Assembly (NCBI GenBank): GCA_910585485.1
Contig: CAJUEZ010000029.1
Span: 1 to 22,923 of the forward strand
Reading direction: 5' to 3'
Source of the DNA: an uncultured Clostridia bacterium
GTDB taxonomy: Bacteria > Bacillota > Clostridia > UBA1381
Length of the DNA stretch: 22,923 bases
The notes below the pieces were generated by a model. That model had not been told where the DNA came from and made no database searches. It saw only the letters and a list, made by a program, of their open reading frames with translations. A program made the position numbers and the translations under genes. This document shows, one piece after another, positions 13,885 through 22,164 of this stretch. How positions within the stretch are numbered: position 1 is the first letter of the stretch; every line of letters begins with the position of its first letter.

Positions 13885-13907
13885 TGGTGGACCATCTAGG
13901 ACTCGAA
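13885..13907 (-). tRNA. 3' end of a tRNA gene (attachment-site core)
   Basis: On the minus strand these 23 bases read as tRNA positions 54-76: T-loop TTCGAGT, the 3' half of the T-stem CCTAG, the acceptor strand ATGGTCC, discriminator A and CCA. The partner T-stem half (CTAGG) is absent; the next bases are AAAA. The rest of the tRNA is missing, so this is not functional. It is the displaced 3' copy expected where an island has integrated into a tRNA gene, with an intact tRNA predicted beyond the right edge of the window. Confidence 0.6.
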
Positions 13908-14022
13908 TTTTATTTTGGGGTTTTGGCAATTTATTCCAAGCACCTGTAAACCGCGGTACTATGCGATTTCTTGATGTTTAAGTTCTCGTAACTTATCACC
14001 GTTTTTACTAACTTTTCGCAAC

Positions 14023-14044
14023 AATAAAGGACAAATAAAGGACA
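14023..14044. repeat. tandem 11-bp direct repeat next to the tRNA end
   Basis: AATAAAGGACA occurs twice in perfect tandem, about 115 bp inside the proposed island edge. Short direct repeats at this distance resemble arm-type binding sites of tyrosine recombinases. Apart from this, the gap from 13908 to 14099 shows only the tnpV ribosome site and nothing else I can name. Confidence 0.4.
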
Positions 14045-14099
14045 GAATTTCTGTGATATACCCTCTGTAAAATAATTTATATCATAGGAGGACAACTTA

Positions 14100-14480
14100 A
14101 TGAAATCACTATTTGAACAAAACGGAGGAACTTATACAAAAGTCGGAGATTATTATATACCTAACCTGACTGTTCCCGAGTGTAAGCCTATCGACAAGTA
14201 TGGTATGTTATGCGGAACATATCTTAAAAATTACTGCAAAGCATTTTATAACACACTTTTTATAAGCGGTAAATTAAATGATTATCTTGCAGACATTGAC
14301 CGTCAGGCAAATAAATTAAAGGACAATTTACTGCCGAAATATCAAAAGCTGTATGGAGTTACCGAACAGCTAAAAGCAGAAAATCAAATGAAGTGGGTAC
14401 AGATGATGAACACAATCACACATCAAATTGACGAAGTTATATTAAATGAATTGATTTATCAATCTGACAATGACCTATAA
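14100..14480 (+). CDS. tnpV: TnpV-family transposon protein (second copy)
   Basis: A 126-aa TnpV-family protein sharing with the copy at 1836-2210 the landmarks G-D-Y-Y-I/Y-P, C/N-K-P-I-x-K-Y-G-M/L-L, F/L-Y-N-T-L/M-x-x-x-G-x-L-N-x-x-L-x-x-I-D and the C-terminal helix M-x-x-I-x-x-x-x-x-E-x-x-L-N-E/D. The two are clearly diverged, so they arrived on different elements. The start is ATG 14100-14102, 8 nt after AGGAGG. It reads toward the hsdR gene. Confidence 0.75.
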   Translation: MKSLFEQNGGTYTKVGDYYIPNLTVPECKPIDKYGMLCGTYLKNYCKAFYNTLFISGKLNDYLADIDRQANKLKDNLLPKYQKLYGVTEQLKAENQMKWVQMMNTITHQIDEVILNELIYQSDNDL

Positions 14481-14492
14481 GTCTGTAAATAA

Positions 14493-14524
14493 AATGAGGG
14501 CTTGACAAAAATCAAGTCCTCATT
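14493..14524 (-). terminator. terminator of the type I restriction operon
   Basis: AATGAGGGCTTGA and TCAAGTCCTCATT form a 13-bp stem with one G-T wobble. The T-rich side (TTTTATTT) follows on the minus strand, 17 nt past the hsdR stop. It may also stop tnpV transcription from the other side. Confidence 0.75.
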
Positions 14525-14540
14525 CTATATATCCCAATAA

Positions 14541-17500
14541 TTATATCAATCCCAAATACTTATCAAAAAACTTTTTCAATTTTTCAATAAGATTTTGTTT
14601 CTTTTCTTCACGATTGCCCCCGCCAAAGCGCGACATTGGAGGCATAATCTTTGCAATATCTGTACCCGTTTTTTTAAGAATACCGTCACGGAAAGAATTA
14701 TCAATAAATTCTTTTGTTTCTTTGACTTTTAAGTTTTCGTCTTTGATAATATTATCAAGGTCTGTATCCTTTTGTTCGCTTACAAAAGTTCTCCAATCAT
14801 CGCTAACCCTGCTTGAAGCGCTTATGGTTTTAATAAAGCTTTCAATAAGTTCTCTCTTGCTTCTTAGCTGAATAGACGAGCCGATAGCCTTATCAATCGT
14901 TGTTAATATTTCTTTATCCTCACAGTTGGATTCGTGATATTTCTCCACAAGCATAAGAATATAATCAATATTGATTTCTACCTGTTTTATAAGCTCAATT
15001 TCAAAAACAATATCCTCGTTTATATTTTCCTTATCGCCTTTATCTTTTGGAACCATCTCGTTCCAAAGGTCAATATAAATACTCTGATAGTCCTGAAACA
15101 CTCTCGGTGGCAAAATCTCCTGTCCCTCAAATTTATCAAAAGAGGAAAGTATATTTTTGAGCCTTAATATTGCCCCGAACAGCTTTATAAACTCTTTTTG
15201 CGTTTCTTCGCCTATAATCGGCTGCGAAAGCGGGTAATCGGACAAAAGTCTTTCTATAAGGTCTGTATATCCGTCAATATGTCTGTCATTTTCATCATAA
15301 CCGGCATAATAATCTTCATAGCTTTTCAGCATTACAATTCCATTTGCGTCTTTATCTCCAAAAAGTGCAACAGCATCTTCAACCGCTTTCTGTAAATTTC
15401 TAAAACATACAATATTGCCGAAAGTCTTAACAGAATTAAGAATTCGGTTTGTTCTTGAAAATGCCTGAAGAAGTCCGTGCATTTTCAAGTTTTTATCAAC
15501 CCATAGTGTATTCAGTGTTGTAGCATCAAAACCTGTCAAGAACATATTTACAACAATTAAAATATCAATTTCACGATTTTTCATTCTCTGCGAAATATCT
15601 TTATAATAATTTTGGAATTTGTCGCTTGAAGTGTCAAAACTCACGTTAAAGGTCTTGTTGTAATCCTGAATTGCGTCTTCAAGAAAATCTCTTGATGTCT
15701 TGTCAAGACTATCCGTGTCAAAGCTCTCGTCTGCAAGAACATCGTCTGTATCCGCTTCATTTACACCAAAACTGTAAATTGTAGCAATAGTCAGATTCTT
15801 ATTTTTCTCTGAAAGCTGTTTCTTAAATTCCGCATAATATTTCATAGCCGTAGGAATAGAGCTGACCGCAAAAACAGAGTTGAATCCTGCAACCCGCTGT
15901 CCTTTCAGAGAATAGAAGCTGTTTCGCTTTGTCTTTTGGTCAAAGTGTTCTATGATGTAGCTTACAATTCCCGAAATTCTTTCAGGAGCATTCATAGCTT
16001 TTTCAATGTCTATTGCCGAAACGTCTTTATCTTTGATATTATCCTTTTTCTTGATAGTGTCAAGATAATCAATTCTGAAAGGCAATACGTTTCCGTCATT
16101 GATAGCGTCCACAATAGTGTATGTATGCAGTTTATCACCAAAAGCCTGCGGAGTTGTTTTTAACTGTGGATTTCCGCCGCTTGACGCATTTGCTGAAAAT
16201 ATAGGCGTTCCCGTAAAACCGAAAATATGATAATTCTTAAACTGCTTTGTAATTTTCAGGCGCATATCACCGAACTGAGAACGATGGCACTCGTCAAAAA
16301 TAATAACTATATGCTTGTTATAAATATCGTGAGTTTTATTCTTTGTAACAAATACGTCCAACTTCTGAATAGTAGTAACTATAATCTTATACTTATGCGG
16401 AGTACCCTTTGCATCTATATCCTCGAGCTGTCTTTGCAATACAGATGTTGATTTGTTTCCGTCTGCCGCGCCTTTTTCAAAACGGTCATATTCTTTCATT
16501 GTCTGATAGTCAAGGTCTTTTCTGTCAACGACAAATAAAACCTTGTCCACGCCTTCCAGCTTAGTCGCAAGCTGTGCGGTTTTAAAAGATGTCAAAGTTT
16601 TTCCGCTTCCCGTAGTGTGCCATATATACCCGCCCGCTTCGATTGTACCTGTCTTTTTATAATTGGTTGAAATCTCAATACGGTTTAATATCCTTTCGGT
16701 TGCCGCTATCTGATACGGACGCATTACAAGCAGGAGCTTCTCAGATGTAAACACGCAATACTTTGTCAGAATATTTAATATGGTATGCTTGGCAAAAAAT
16801 GTCTTGGTGAAATCAACAAGGTCTGATATAACCCTGTTGTTTCCGTCTGCCCAATATGAAGTAAATTCAAAGCTGTTACTTGTTTTCTTTGATTTTATAC
16901 TGCCGTTTATTTCTTTTATATGACTGTTTCTCGTGGTGTTTGAATAATACTTCGTGTTCGTACCGTTGGATATAACAAAAATCTGTATATATTCATAAAG
17001 TCCCGAAGATGCCCAAAAACTGTCCCTCTGATAGCGGTTTATCTGATTAAAGGCTTCGCGAATAGCAACACCGCGCCGTTTCAGCTCAATATGCACAAGA
17101 GGAAGTCCGTTTACAAGCGCGGTAACATCATATCTCGTTTTATGCGTCCCCTCAGATTCCTCGTATTGATTGATTACCTGCAAATAATTGTTATGTATAT
17201 CTCTTTTATTAATCAAATATATATTTTTTGTCGTTCCGTCGTCGCGAATAAGCTCTTGTATATAGTCCTCTTGAATTTTGCGCGTTTTTTCCAAGATGCC
17301 GTCATTGTTACTTGCGATAGAGGTATTGAAAAATCTATCCCATTCACTGTCGGTAAAGGTGTAGTTATTCAGCTTTTCAAGCTGTGTACGCAGATTATTT
17401 ATAAGCTGTTTTTCATTGTGAATAGTGATATAGTCATAACCTTGTCCCGAAAGCAAACGTATAAACTCATTTTCAAGAGCAGCTTCCGACTGGTATGCGT

Positions 17501-17579
17501 CCGATTTCTTCTGCTCAGGTGTATATTCTGCGACAACCGTGCTTTCACTGGTTGACATTATGATATTATATTCGCTCAT
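14541..17579 (-). CDS. hsdR: type I restriction enzyme R subunit (EcoR124I-like)
   Basis: The 1012-aa motor-nuclease of a type I restriction system; it translocates DNA and cuts it when the M-S complex finds unmethylated sites. The nuclease site is D151 (R-Y-D-V-T-A-L-V) with E165-L-K167 (V-H-I-E-L-K-R-R-G), the same spacing as in EcoR124I. The helicase follows: Walker A T322-T-G-S-G-K-T328, DECH box D429-E-C-H432, F-T-G-T-P at 455-459 and a late Q-A-F-S-R-T-N-R motif VI. Length and motifs are complete, so it should be active. The ATG lies 4 nt after the stop of the preceding gene, whose last bases supply the ribosome site (GGTGAG). It is the last gene of the operon. Confidence 0.95.
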   Translation of the reverse strand: MSEYNIIMSTSESTVVAEYTPEQKKSDAYQSEAALENEFIRLLSGQGYDYITIHNEKQLINNLRTQLEKLNNYTFTDSEWDRFFNTSIASNNDGILEKTRKIQEDYIQELIRDDGTTKNIYLINKRDIHNNYLQVINQYEESEGTHKTRYDVTALVNGLPLVHIELKRRGVAIREAFNQINRYQRDSFWASSGLYEYIQIFVISNGTNTKYYSNTTRNSHIKEINGSIKSKKTSNSFEFTSYWADGNNRVISDLVDFTKTFFAKHTILNILTKYCVFTSEKLLLVMRPYQIAATERILNRIEISTNYKKTGTIEAGGYIWHTTGSGKTLTSFKTAQLATKLEGVDKVLFVVDRKDLDYQTMKEYDRFEKGAADGNKSTSVLQRQLEDIDAKGTPHKYKIIVTTIQKLDVFVTKNKTHDIYNKHIVIIFDECHRSQFGDMRLKITKQFKNYHIFGFTGTPIFSANASSGGNPQLKTTPQAFGDKLHTYTIVDAINDGNVLPFRIDYLDTIKKKDNIKDKDVSAIDIEKAMNAPERISGIVSYIIEHFDQKTKRNSFYSLKGQRVAGFNSVFAVSSIPTAMKYYAEFKKQLSEKNKNLTIATIYSFGVNEADTDDVLADESFDTDSLDKTSRDFLEDAIQDYNKTFNVSFDTSSDKFQNYYKDISQRMKNREIDILIVVNMFLTGFDATTLNTLWVDKNLKMHGLLQAFSRTNRILNSVKTFGNIVCFRNLQKAVEDAVALFGDKDANGIVMLKSYEDYYAGYDENDRHIDGYTDLIERLLSDYPLSQPIIGEETQKEFIKLFGAILRLKNILSSFDKFEGQEILPPRVFQDYQSIYIDLWNEMVPKDKGDKENINEDIVFEIELIKQVEINIDYILMLVEKYHESNCEDKEILTTIDKAIGSSIQLRSKRELIESFIKTISASSRVSDDWRTFVSEQKDTDLDNIIKDENLKVKETKEFIDNSFRDGILKKTGTDIAKIMPPMSRFGGGNREEKKQNLIEKLKKFFDKYLGLI

Positions 17580-17583
17580 TTTC

Positions 17584-18081
17584 TCACCGCATTTCTATAT
17601 ATTTAGGTAATAATATATCTTGTTTGATTAAGTCAATAATTCTTTCATCAGTTCGGTTTATAACCTTTTTTACATATAACAGATATGTATGAAGTTGTTG
17701 AATTTCTTTTTTGTCTAATGTTAAATGTATAGAATTTGCTGTCATATATCCCTGTTCCCACAAATTGATGACAACAACAAGAAGTATATCATCAGGGCTA
17801 GTATGTTTCGGTTCACATATAAATTCAAAGTCCGGTTCAATACATTCCATTATTGTTCTTTCCGTCATTTTATCATTGAGTAAATCGGATAAATATTTTT
17901 CCAAATCGTCTATCTCAGCACACAAAAGAATTTCTGAGCCAAAATGATAATTTAGATATTCATTTTGTAAACAGGCTTCAACATCACACCAAGCATCGTC
18001 CCAATTATGTTTTGCTGTTTTTCTGTATCCCGTTATCTTCAAGAAAAAAGTAATTCCGTCTATATCAAGTTTTAATCTCAT
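17584..18081 (-). CDS. small protein resembling WapI-type immunity proteins
   Basis: A 165-aa soluble, acidic protein with no membrane segment. The N-terminal two-thirds has a pattern reminiscent of WapI-family immunity proteins: I-T-G-Y followed by W-D-D-A-W-C-D-V, then L-L-C-A-E-I-D-D-L-E-K-Y-L-S-D-L-L, then E-P-D-F-E-F. This is a resemblance by eye, not a secure match. It is the fourth gene of the restriction operon, between the 378-aa unknown and hsdR, with AGGAG 10 nt before its ATG. If the upstream gene is a toxic effector, this position fits an antidote or regulator; it could equally be unrelated cargo. Confidence 0.55.
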   Translation of the reverse strand: MRLKLDIDGITFFLKITGYRKTAKHNWDDAWCDVEACLQNEYLNYHFGSEILLCAEIDDLEKYLSDLLNDKMTERTIMECIEPDFEFICEPKHTSPDDILLVVVINLWEQGYMTANSIHLTLDKKEIQQLHTYLLYVKKVINRTDERIIDLIKQDILLPKYIEMR

Positions 18082-18111
18082 AATATAACATCTCCTGTTT
18101 CTCCTTAAAGC

Positions 18112-19248
18112 TCACTTAGCTTTATTGCCATTCTGTTCATCAACAATATTTAATGCAATAGTAATTAACCAATATAATTCTGATTGTGTGCGAATGTTAT
18201 TAAAATCTATATAATTCTTTAATGGTTCAGTTAAAGTTTTAGAATTATATCTTTTATATCTGTTTTCAAAAACCTGCGCGAATAGTGTAGCATATTCATA
18301 TCCGAACCATTCTACATCAATCATGTGTGGACAAAGAAGTTTATCAAGTTTCATTTCGTTATATTCTAAATTTTGAATGTTGTCATACAATTCATCAACT
18401 CCACTAATTAGCTTTTTCCTGTAATTTTCGACAATATTGTCATTCTCTTTGCTTTCAAATTGGGTATTAAAAAACAAAAGGAGTTGTTCAATAGTTTCAT
18501 CAAAGCATTGATTATTTAATCTCTCTGCATTAGCATCTTTTAATATTTTTAATTGTTCCATCGGATTACTTGATTTTGGTATAATATCATTTATTTTTTC
18601 TTTGCGAAAGACCTCAAATAATTCATCAATTTTATCAATAAGATTATTCAAATAGAAAAATCTTTTTTCAAAATAATCTATTAACTCTGCATAAGAAACA
18701 TTAACAATAATTTCCTTGTTTGATATTATATCAGGATACAACGTAACACTAAATGAACTGTTGCTTTCTGTATAAATCCAACTCGCATATCGTTTTTGTT
18801 TCTCGTGTGTATCATCTGAAATATATGTACATAAATCCGTTGGATGTGCACCGCAGCACGCCCTTATTTCTTTGAAAAATTTATCATCTGTTATGGTATT
18901 ATTTTTTATTGAAGAAAAGCAGTCTTTTTCTTCATAAAATGGAGACCGCCCCTTTTTACTTTCTTCACCATTATTCACTAACACCCAAAACAAACTTTTT
19001 ATTGCCTCATAAGTAACATCTATTGCTTGGATAAAAGAAAAAATCTCCATACAATTCAACAAACTTGGATGATTAGGTGGCTGAAAATTTTCAATATACT
19101 GTACTCCAACATCTATCCAATCCATTGATGAACAAATACAACTCCATAAATCTCGCTTATTCCTGTTTGAATATTGAGACCATAAAAAGTTATTTTCATT
19201 TGCTTTTTCTCTAAATTTATTAGATAAATCACGGTATTTTATTATCAA
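18112..19248 (-). CDS. unknown 378-aa protein with HEPN-like motif, inside the restriction operon
   Basis: I do not recognise a family. The protein is soluble and helix-rich, with no P-loop and no membrane segment. A segment F-F-K-E-I-R129-A-C-C-G-A-H135-P resembles the R-x(4-6)-H active-site motif of HEPN ribonucleases, and the preceding stretch (45-95) is helical with F-W-V-L-V-N, as in HEPN bundles. The C-terminal half (200-378) looks coiled-coil-like and then aromatic. It starts at TTG (19246-19248), 2 nt after the hsdS stop, with AAGGAG inside the end of hsdS, so it is translated with the restriction system. In the E. coli prr locus the anticodon nuclease PrrC occupies the same slot between hsdS and hsdR. 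An RNase guarding the system is an inference only. Confidence 0.65.
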   Translation of the reverse strand: MIIKYRDLSNKFREKANENNFLWSQYSNRNKRDLWSCICSSMDWIDVGVQYIENFQPPNHPSLLNCMEIFSFIQAIDVTYEAIKSLFWVLVNNGEESKKGRSPFYEEKDCFSSIKNNTITDDKFFKEIRACCGAHPTDLCTYISDDTHEKQKRYASWIYTESNSSFSVTLYPDIISNKEIIVNVSYAELIDYFEKRFFYLNNLIDKIDELFEVFRKEKINDIIPKSSNPMEQLKILKDANAERLNNQCFDETIEQLLLFFNTQFESKENDNIVENYRKKLISGVDELYDNIQNLEYNEMKLDKLLCPHMIDVEWFGYEYATLFAQVFENRYKRYNSKTLTEPLKNYIDFNNIRTQSELYWLITIALNIVDEQNGNKAK

Positions 19249-19250
19249 AA

Positions 19251-20474
19251 CTATATCTCCTTAAACGTCAATAATTTATCCCGATAATATTCGTATTGCT
19301 TTTGCCGTGCTTCAATCTCCGCAGGCAATCCTGTATTCAAGTCATTACATAACTGTTCAAAATTATCAAGAACTTCCGCATATCTTTCTTGAATTTCAAA
19401 CGAAGGAAGCGGTATCGTAATTTGTTCAATAGACGGTACATTTGAATGTACAACTTTACTTTTAACCTTACCTTTACTTTTCTGCTCTCTTGCAGATTGT
19501 GTTGCAAGAACATGTGCGAGGTATCTCGGATTTTGATTATGCTTTAATACCACAATATCCCCGCCTGCAAGACATTTTTCATGTCCAACATACGCAACGG
19601 ATTTTGCAATATCTTCAACACTTTCACCCGTAATAGCAAAAAGAATATCTCCATTTTCAAAACATTTTGGGTTTGACACATAATCAAGTTGAGTGTGTGA
19701 TACACATTTATCAAACCAAGTATTGTATGTTGTATATATTTCTCCATAACGAACACAGGGAATACCCTCTTCTGTAACTTCGTCACGCTTTATGCCTGAA
19801 CCTCTGTAAATATCGGTTGCTATTTCCTTCAAAGTAACCATTGGAATATTATTCTTTGGTTTCAACAATTCATCCCTATAATATTCATATTGCTTTTTCC
19901 TTGCTGTAAGCTCTGCTGTAAGCTCTGCTGTAAGCTCTGTGAAATTGTCAAGTATCCTGACAATTTCACTCTGTACCTCAAGGGGAGGTACAGGAATCGT
20001 TATCTCCTCCAATTTTTTAGGGGCAACTTCAATTACCTTTGTTCCTTTAGCAACTTTTCTTTTTTGCTTAAAAAACATTTCGCTTTGGAAATAGTATGAA
20101 AGATATTTAGGATTTTGATTATGTTTTATAATCGCTGAGTGTCCCCCCGTTACGATTTCATCATCACCGAGCCATGCAACACATTTACAAACATCTTCAA
20201 CATTCTCACTTGTAACAGCAACCACCAAATCGCCTTTGCTGACTTTTTTCAATTTTTCTGCAAGTGCTGGTGAAACAAAAGACTTTGTCTCATAAGTAAA
20301 TGCCCCATAATATGTGTAAATTTGTCCATAGTGTATACAACCAACTCCATTTTCGGTAAAGTCATTTTTCTGCAATCCACTTCCTCGAATCACAGTTGCA
20401 AACTCCCCGAGCCTTTTATATTCCACACCGTCAGGGCATAGCGTATCAATAAGCTCCTGTAATTTACTCATCAT
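19251..20474 (-). CDS. hsdS: type I restriction specificity subunit
   Basis: The 407-aa DNA-recognition subunit that directs both methylation and restriction. It has two target-recognition domains (about 20-165 and 213-355), each followed by a conserved helix (L-D-N-F... then R-K/Q-K-Q-Y-E-Y-Y-R-D). The two domains are clearly homologous to each other: both have R-G-S-G, C-x-x-Y-G-x-I-Y-T, S/E-x-V-E-D and K-H-N-Q-N-P. The central spacer holds E-L-T-A three times (residues 180-191), encoded by perfect 12-bp repeats, as in type IC proteins. Its ATG overlaps the hsdM stop (ATGA); a second ATG three bases later is equally possible. It ends in TAG. Confidence 0.9.
   Translation of the reverse strand: MMSKLQELIDTLCPDGVEYKRLGEFATVIRGSGLQKNDFTENGVGCIHYGQIYTYYGAFTYETKSFVSPALAEKLKKVSKGDLVVAVTSENVEDVCKCVAWLGDDEIVTGGHSAIIKHNQNPKYLSYYFQSEMFFKQKRKVAKGTKVIEVAPKKLEEITIPVPPLEVQSEIVRILDNFTELTAELTAELTARKKQYEYYRDELLKPKNNIPMVTLKEIATDIYRGSGIKRDEVTEEGIPCVRYGEIYTTYNTWFDKCVSHTQLDYVSNPKCFENGDILFAITGESVEDIAKSVAYVGHEKCLAGGDIVVLKHNQNPRYLAHVLATQSAREQKSKGKVKSKVVHSNVPSIEQITIPLPSFEIQERYAEVLDNFEQLCNDLNTGLPAEIEARQKQYEYYRDKLLTFKEI
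19903..19938 (-). repeat. three perfect 12-bp tandem repeats in hsdS
   Basis: The unit GCTGTAAGCTCT (plus strand) is present three times without any difference and encodes E-L-T-A in frame. Known type IC specificity genes differ by two versus three such units (TAEL), which changes the spacing between the two recognised half-sites. Slippage here would keep the frame and change specificity. Confidence 0.95.
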
Positions 20475-22042
20475 TTATCACCACCATCTATTTCGGCAAC
20501 AATCTTGTCTATTTCATTGCGCAAAACCTGTTCTCTTGCCACAATTCCTTTTATATCTTTATTAAGCTCTGTAATATCTATTTTTTCTCTTGTGTCTTCC
20601 TGCTCAACATAGCTTGATACAGAAAGGTTATAGTCCTGCGCTTCAATTTCTTCGCTTGTTACAATTTTAGAAATATAGTCCTTGTCTGTTCTTTCTATAT
20701 ATGTGTTTATAATATTGTTAATGTTCTCCACAGTCATTTTATTGCTGTTGGTAACCTTAACACATTCCTTTGTGGCATCAATGAAAAGTACGGAATTATC
20801 TATTTTTGACTTTTTCAACACCATAATACAAGTAGCAATGCTTGTCCCATAAAACAAATTATCAGGAAGCTGTATAATACAATCTATAAAATTATTGCTT
20901 ACAAGGTATTTTCTAATTTTTTGCTCCGCTCCGCCGCGATACATAACACCAGGAAAACATACAATCGCCGCAGTGCCGTTTGTTGCAAGCCACGATAATG
21001 AGTGCATTATAAACGCAAGGTCTGCCTTTGATTTCGGCGCAAGCACCCCAGCGGGCGAAAAACGCTGGTCATTTATCAAAATAGGGTTGTTGTCCCCTTC
21101 CCATTTTATAGAATACGGCGGATTTGAAACAATCGCTTCAAAAGGCTCATCGTCCCAATGCTGAGGCTCTGTTAAAGTGTCGCCGTGAGCAATATCAAAT
21201 TTATCATAATCTATATCGTGCAAAAACATATTGATACGGCATAAATTATAAGTTGTAATGTTGATTTCCTGCCCGAAAAATCCTTGCCTGACTTTATCCT
21301 TACCGAGTACCTTTGCAAATTTCAAAAGCAAAGAACCACTGCCGCAGGCTGGGTCATAAACCTTGTTTACCTCTGTTTTTCCTATAACGGTCAATTTTGT
21401 GAGAAGCTCAGACACCTCCTGCGGAGTATAGTATTCGCCGCCTGATTTTCCCGCGTTAGACGCGTACATACCCATAAGATACTCATACGCGTCGCCAAAC
21501 GCGTCTATAGTGTTATCCTTGTAATCTCCAAGCTTCATTTCTCCTACACCGTCAAGGAGCTTTACAAGACGTTCATTTCGTTTCGGCACGCTTCCTCCGA
21601 GTTTATTGCTGTTTACATCTATATCGTCAAACAATCCCTTAAAATCGTCTTCGCTATCGCTTCCTTGCGCTGAACACTCTATGTTTTTAAACACGTTGGA
21701 AAGTGTTTCATTAAGATTTTCGTCCTTTGCGGCATTCTCTCTCACATTACAAAAAAGCTCGCTCGGCAAAATAAAAAATCCTTTTTCTTCAACTAATCCC
21801 GCTCTCGCCGTTTCAGCCGTTTCATCGTCTATTTTTGCATAATCAAAATCCGGATTGTCGTTTTGATGTTCGCCCTCATTTATGTAATTGGTAAGATTTT
21901 CGGAAATATATCGGTAGAAAAGAAAACCAAGCACATACTGCTTGAAATCCCAACCGTCCACACTGCCTCTTAAATCATTTGCTATATTCCATATAGTGCG
22001 GTGCAGCTCCGCACGCTCCTGTTCTTTTTTTGTATCAATCAT
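20471..22042 (-). CDS. hsdM: type I restriction-modification methyltransferase subunit
   Basis: The 523-aa N6-adenine DNA methyltransferase subunit. An N-terminal helical HsdM_N domain (R-T-I-W-N-I-A-N-D-L-R-G, then D-F-K-Q-Y-V-L-G-F-L-F-Y-R-Y) is followed by G-E-Y-Y-T-P-Q-E-V (202-210), the SAM-binding motif D230-P-A-C-G-S-G236 and the catalytic N307-P-P-Y310. The start is the ATG at 22040-22042, 7 nt after AAGGAG; an in-frame upstream extension has no ribosome site. It is the first gene of the operon and overlaps hsdS by 4 bases. Confidence 0.95.
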   Translation of the reverse strand: MIDTKKEQERAELHRTIWNIANDLRGSVDGWDFKQYVLGFLFYRYISENLTNYINEGEHQNDNPDFDYAKIDDETAETARAGLVEEKGFFILPSELFCNVRENAAKDENLNETLSNVFKNIECSAQGSDSEDDFKGLFDDIDVNSNKLGGSVPKRNERLVKLLDGVGEMKLGDYKDNTIDAFGDAYEYLMGMYASNAGKSGGEYYTPQEVSELLTKLTVIGKTEVNKVYDPACGSGSLLLKFAKVLGKDKVRQGFFGQEINITTYNLCRINMFLHDIDYDKFDIAHGDTLTEPQHWDDEPFEAIVSNPPYSIKWEGDNNPILINDQRFSPAGVLAPKSKADLAFIMHSLSWLATNGTAAIVCFPGVMYRGGAEQKIRKYLVSNNFIDCIIQLPDNLFYGTSIATCIMVLKKSKIDNSVLFIDATKECVKVTNSNKMTVENINNIINTYIERTDKDYISKIVTSEEIEAQDYNLSVSSYVEQEDTREKIDITELNKDIKGIVAREQVLRNEIDKIVAEIDGGDK

Positions 22043-22113
22043 TTTGTTACTCCTTGTATGATTTCTTATATCCAAAGATATGACATTTTTTTCAAAAGTA
22101 AAAGATTGGTTAT

Positions 22114-22142
22114 ATTATATCATATATTCAGTATAAAAACAA
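22114..22142 (-). promoter_or_regulatory. promoter of the hsdMS-X-Y-R operon
   Basis: On the minus strand TTGTTT (22137-22142), a 17-nt spacer and TATAAT (22114-22119), about 70 nt before hsdM. No other promoter of this quality was noticed within the operon. Confidence 0.6.
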
Positions 22143-22164
22143 GTTTCACTATAATTTGACACAA

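Noticed and set aside
13885..13907. Complete tRNA gene
   Set aside because: Only the T-loop and 3' strand are present; anticodon, D-arm and the 5' acceptor strand cannot be found in the adjacent bases.
18112..19248. PrrC anticodon nuclease
   Set aside because: The position in the operon matches, but the protein lacks the P-loop NTPase domain that PrrC has at its N-terminus.
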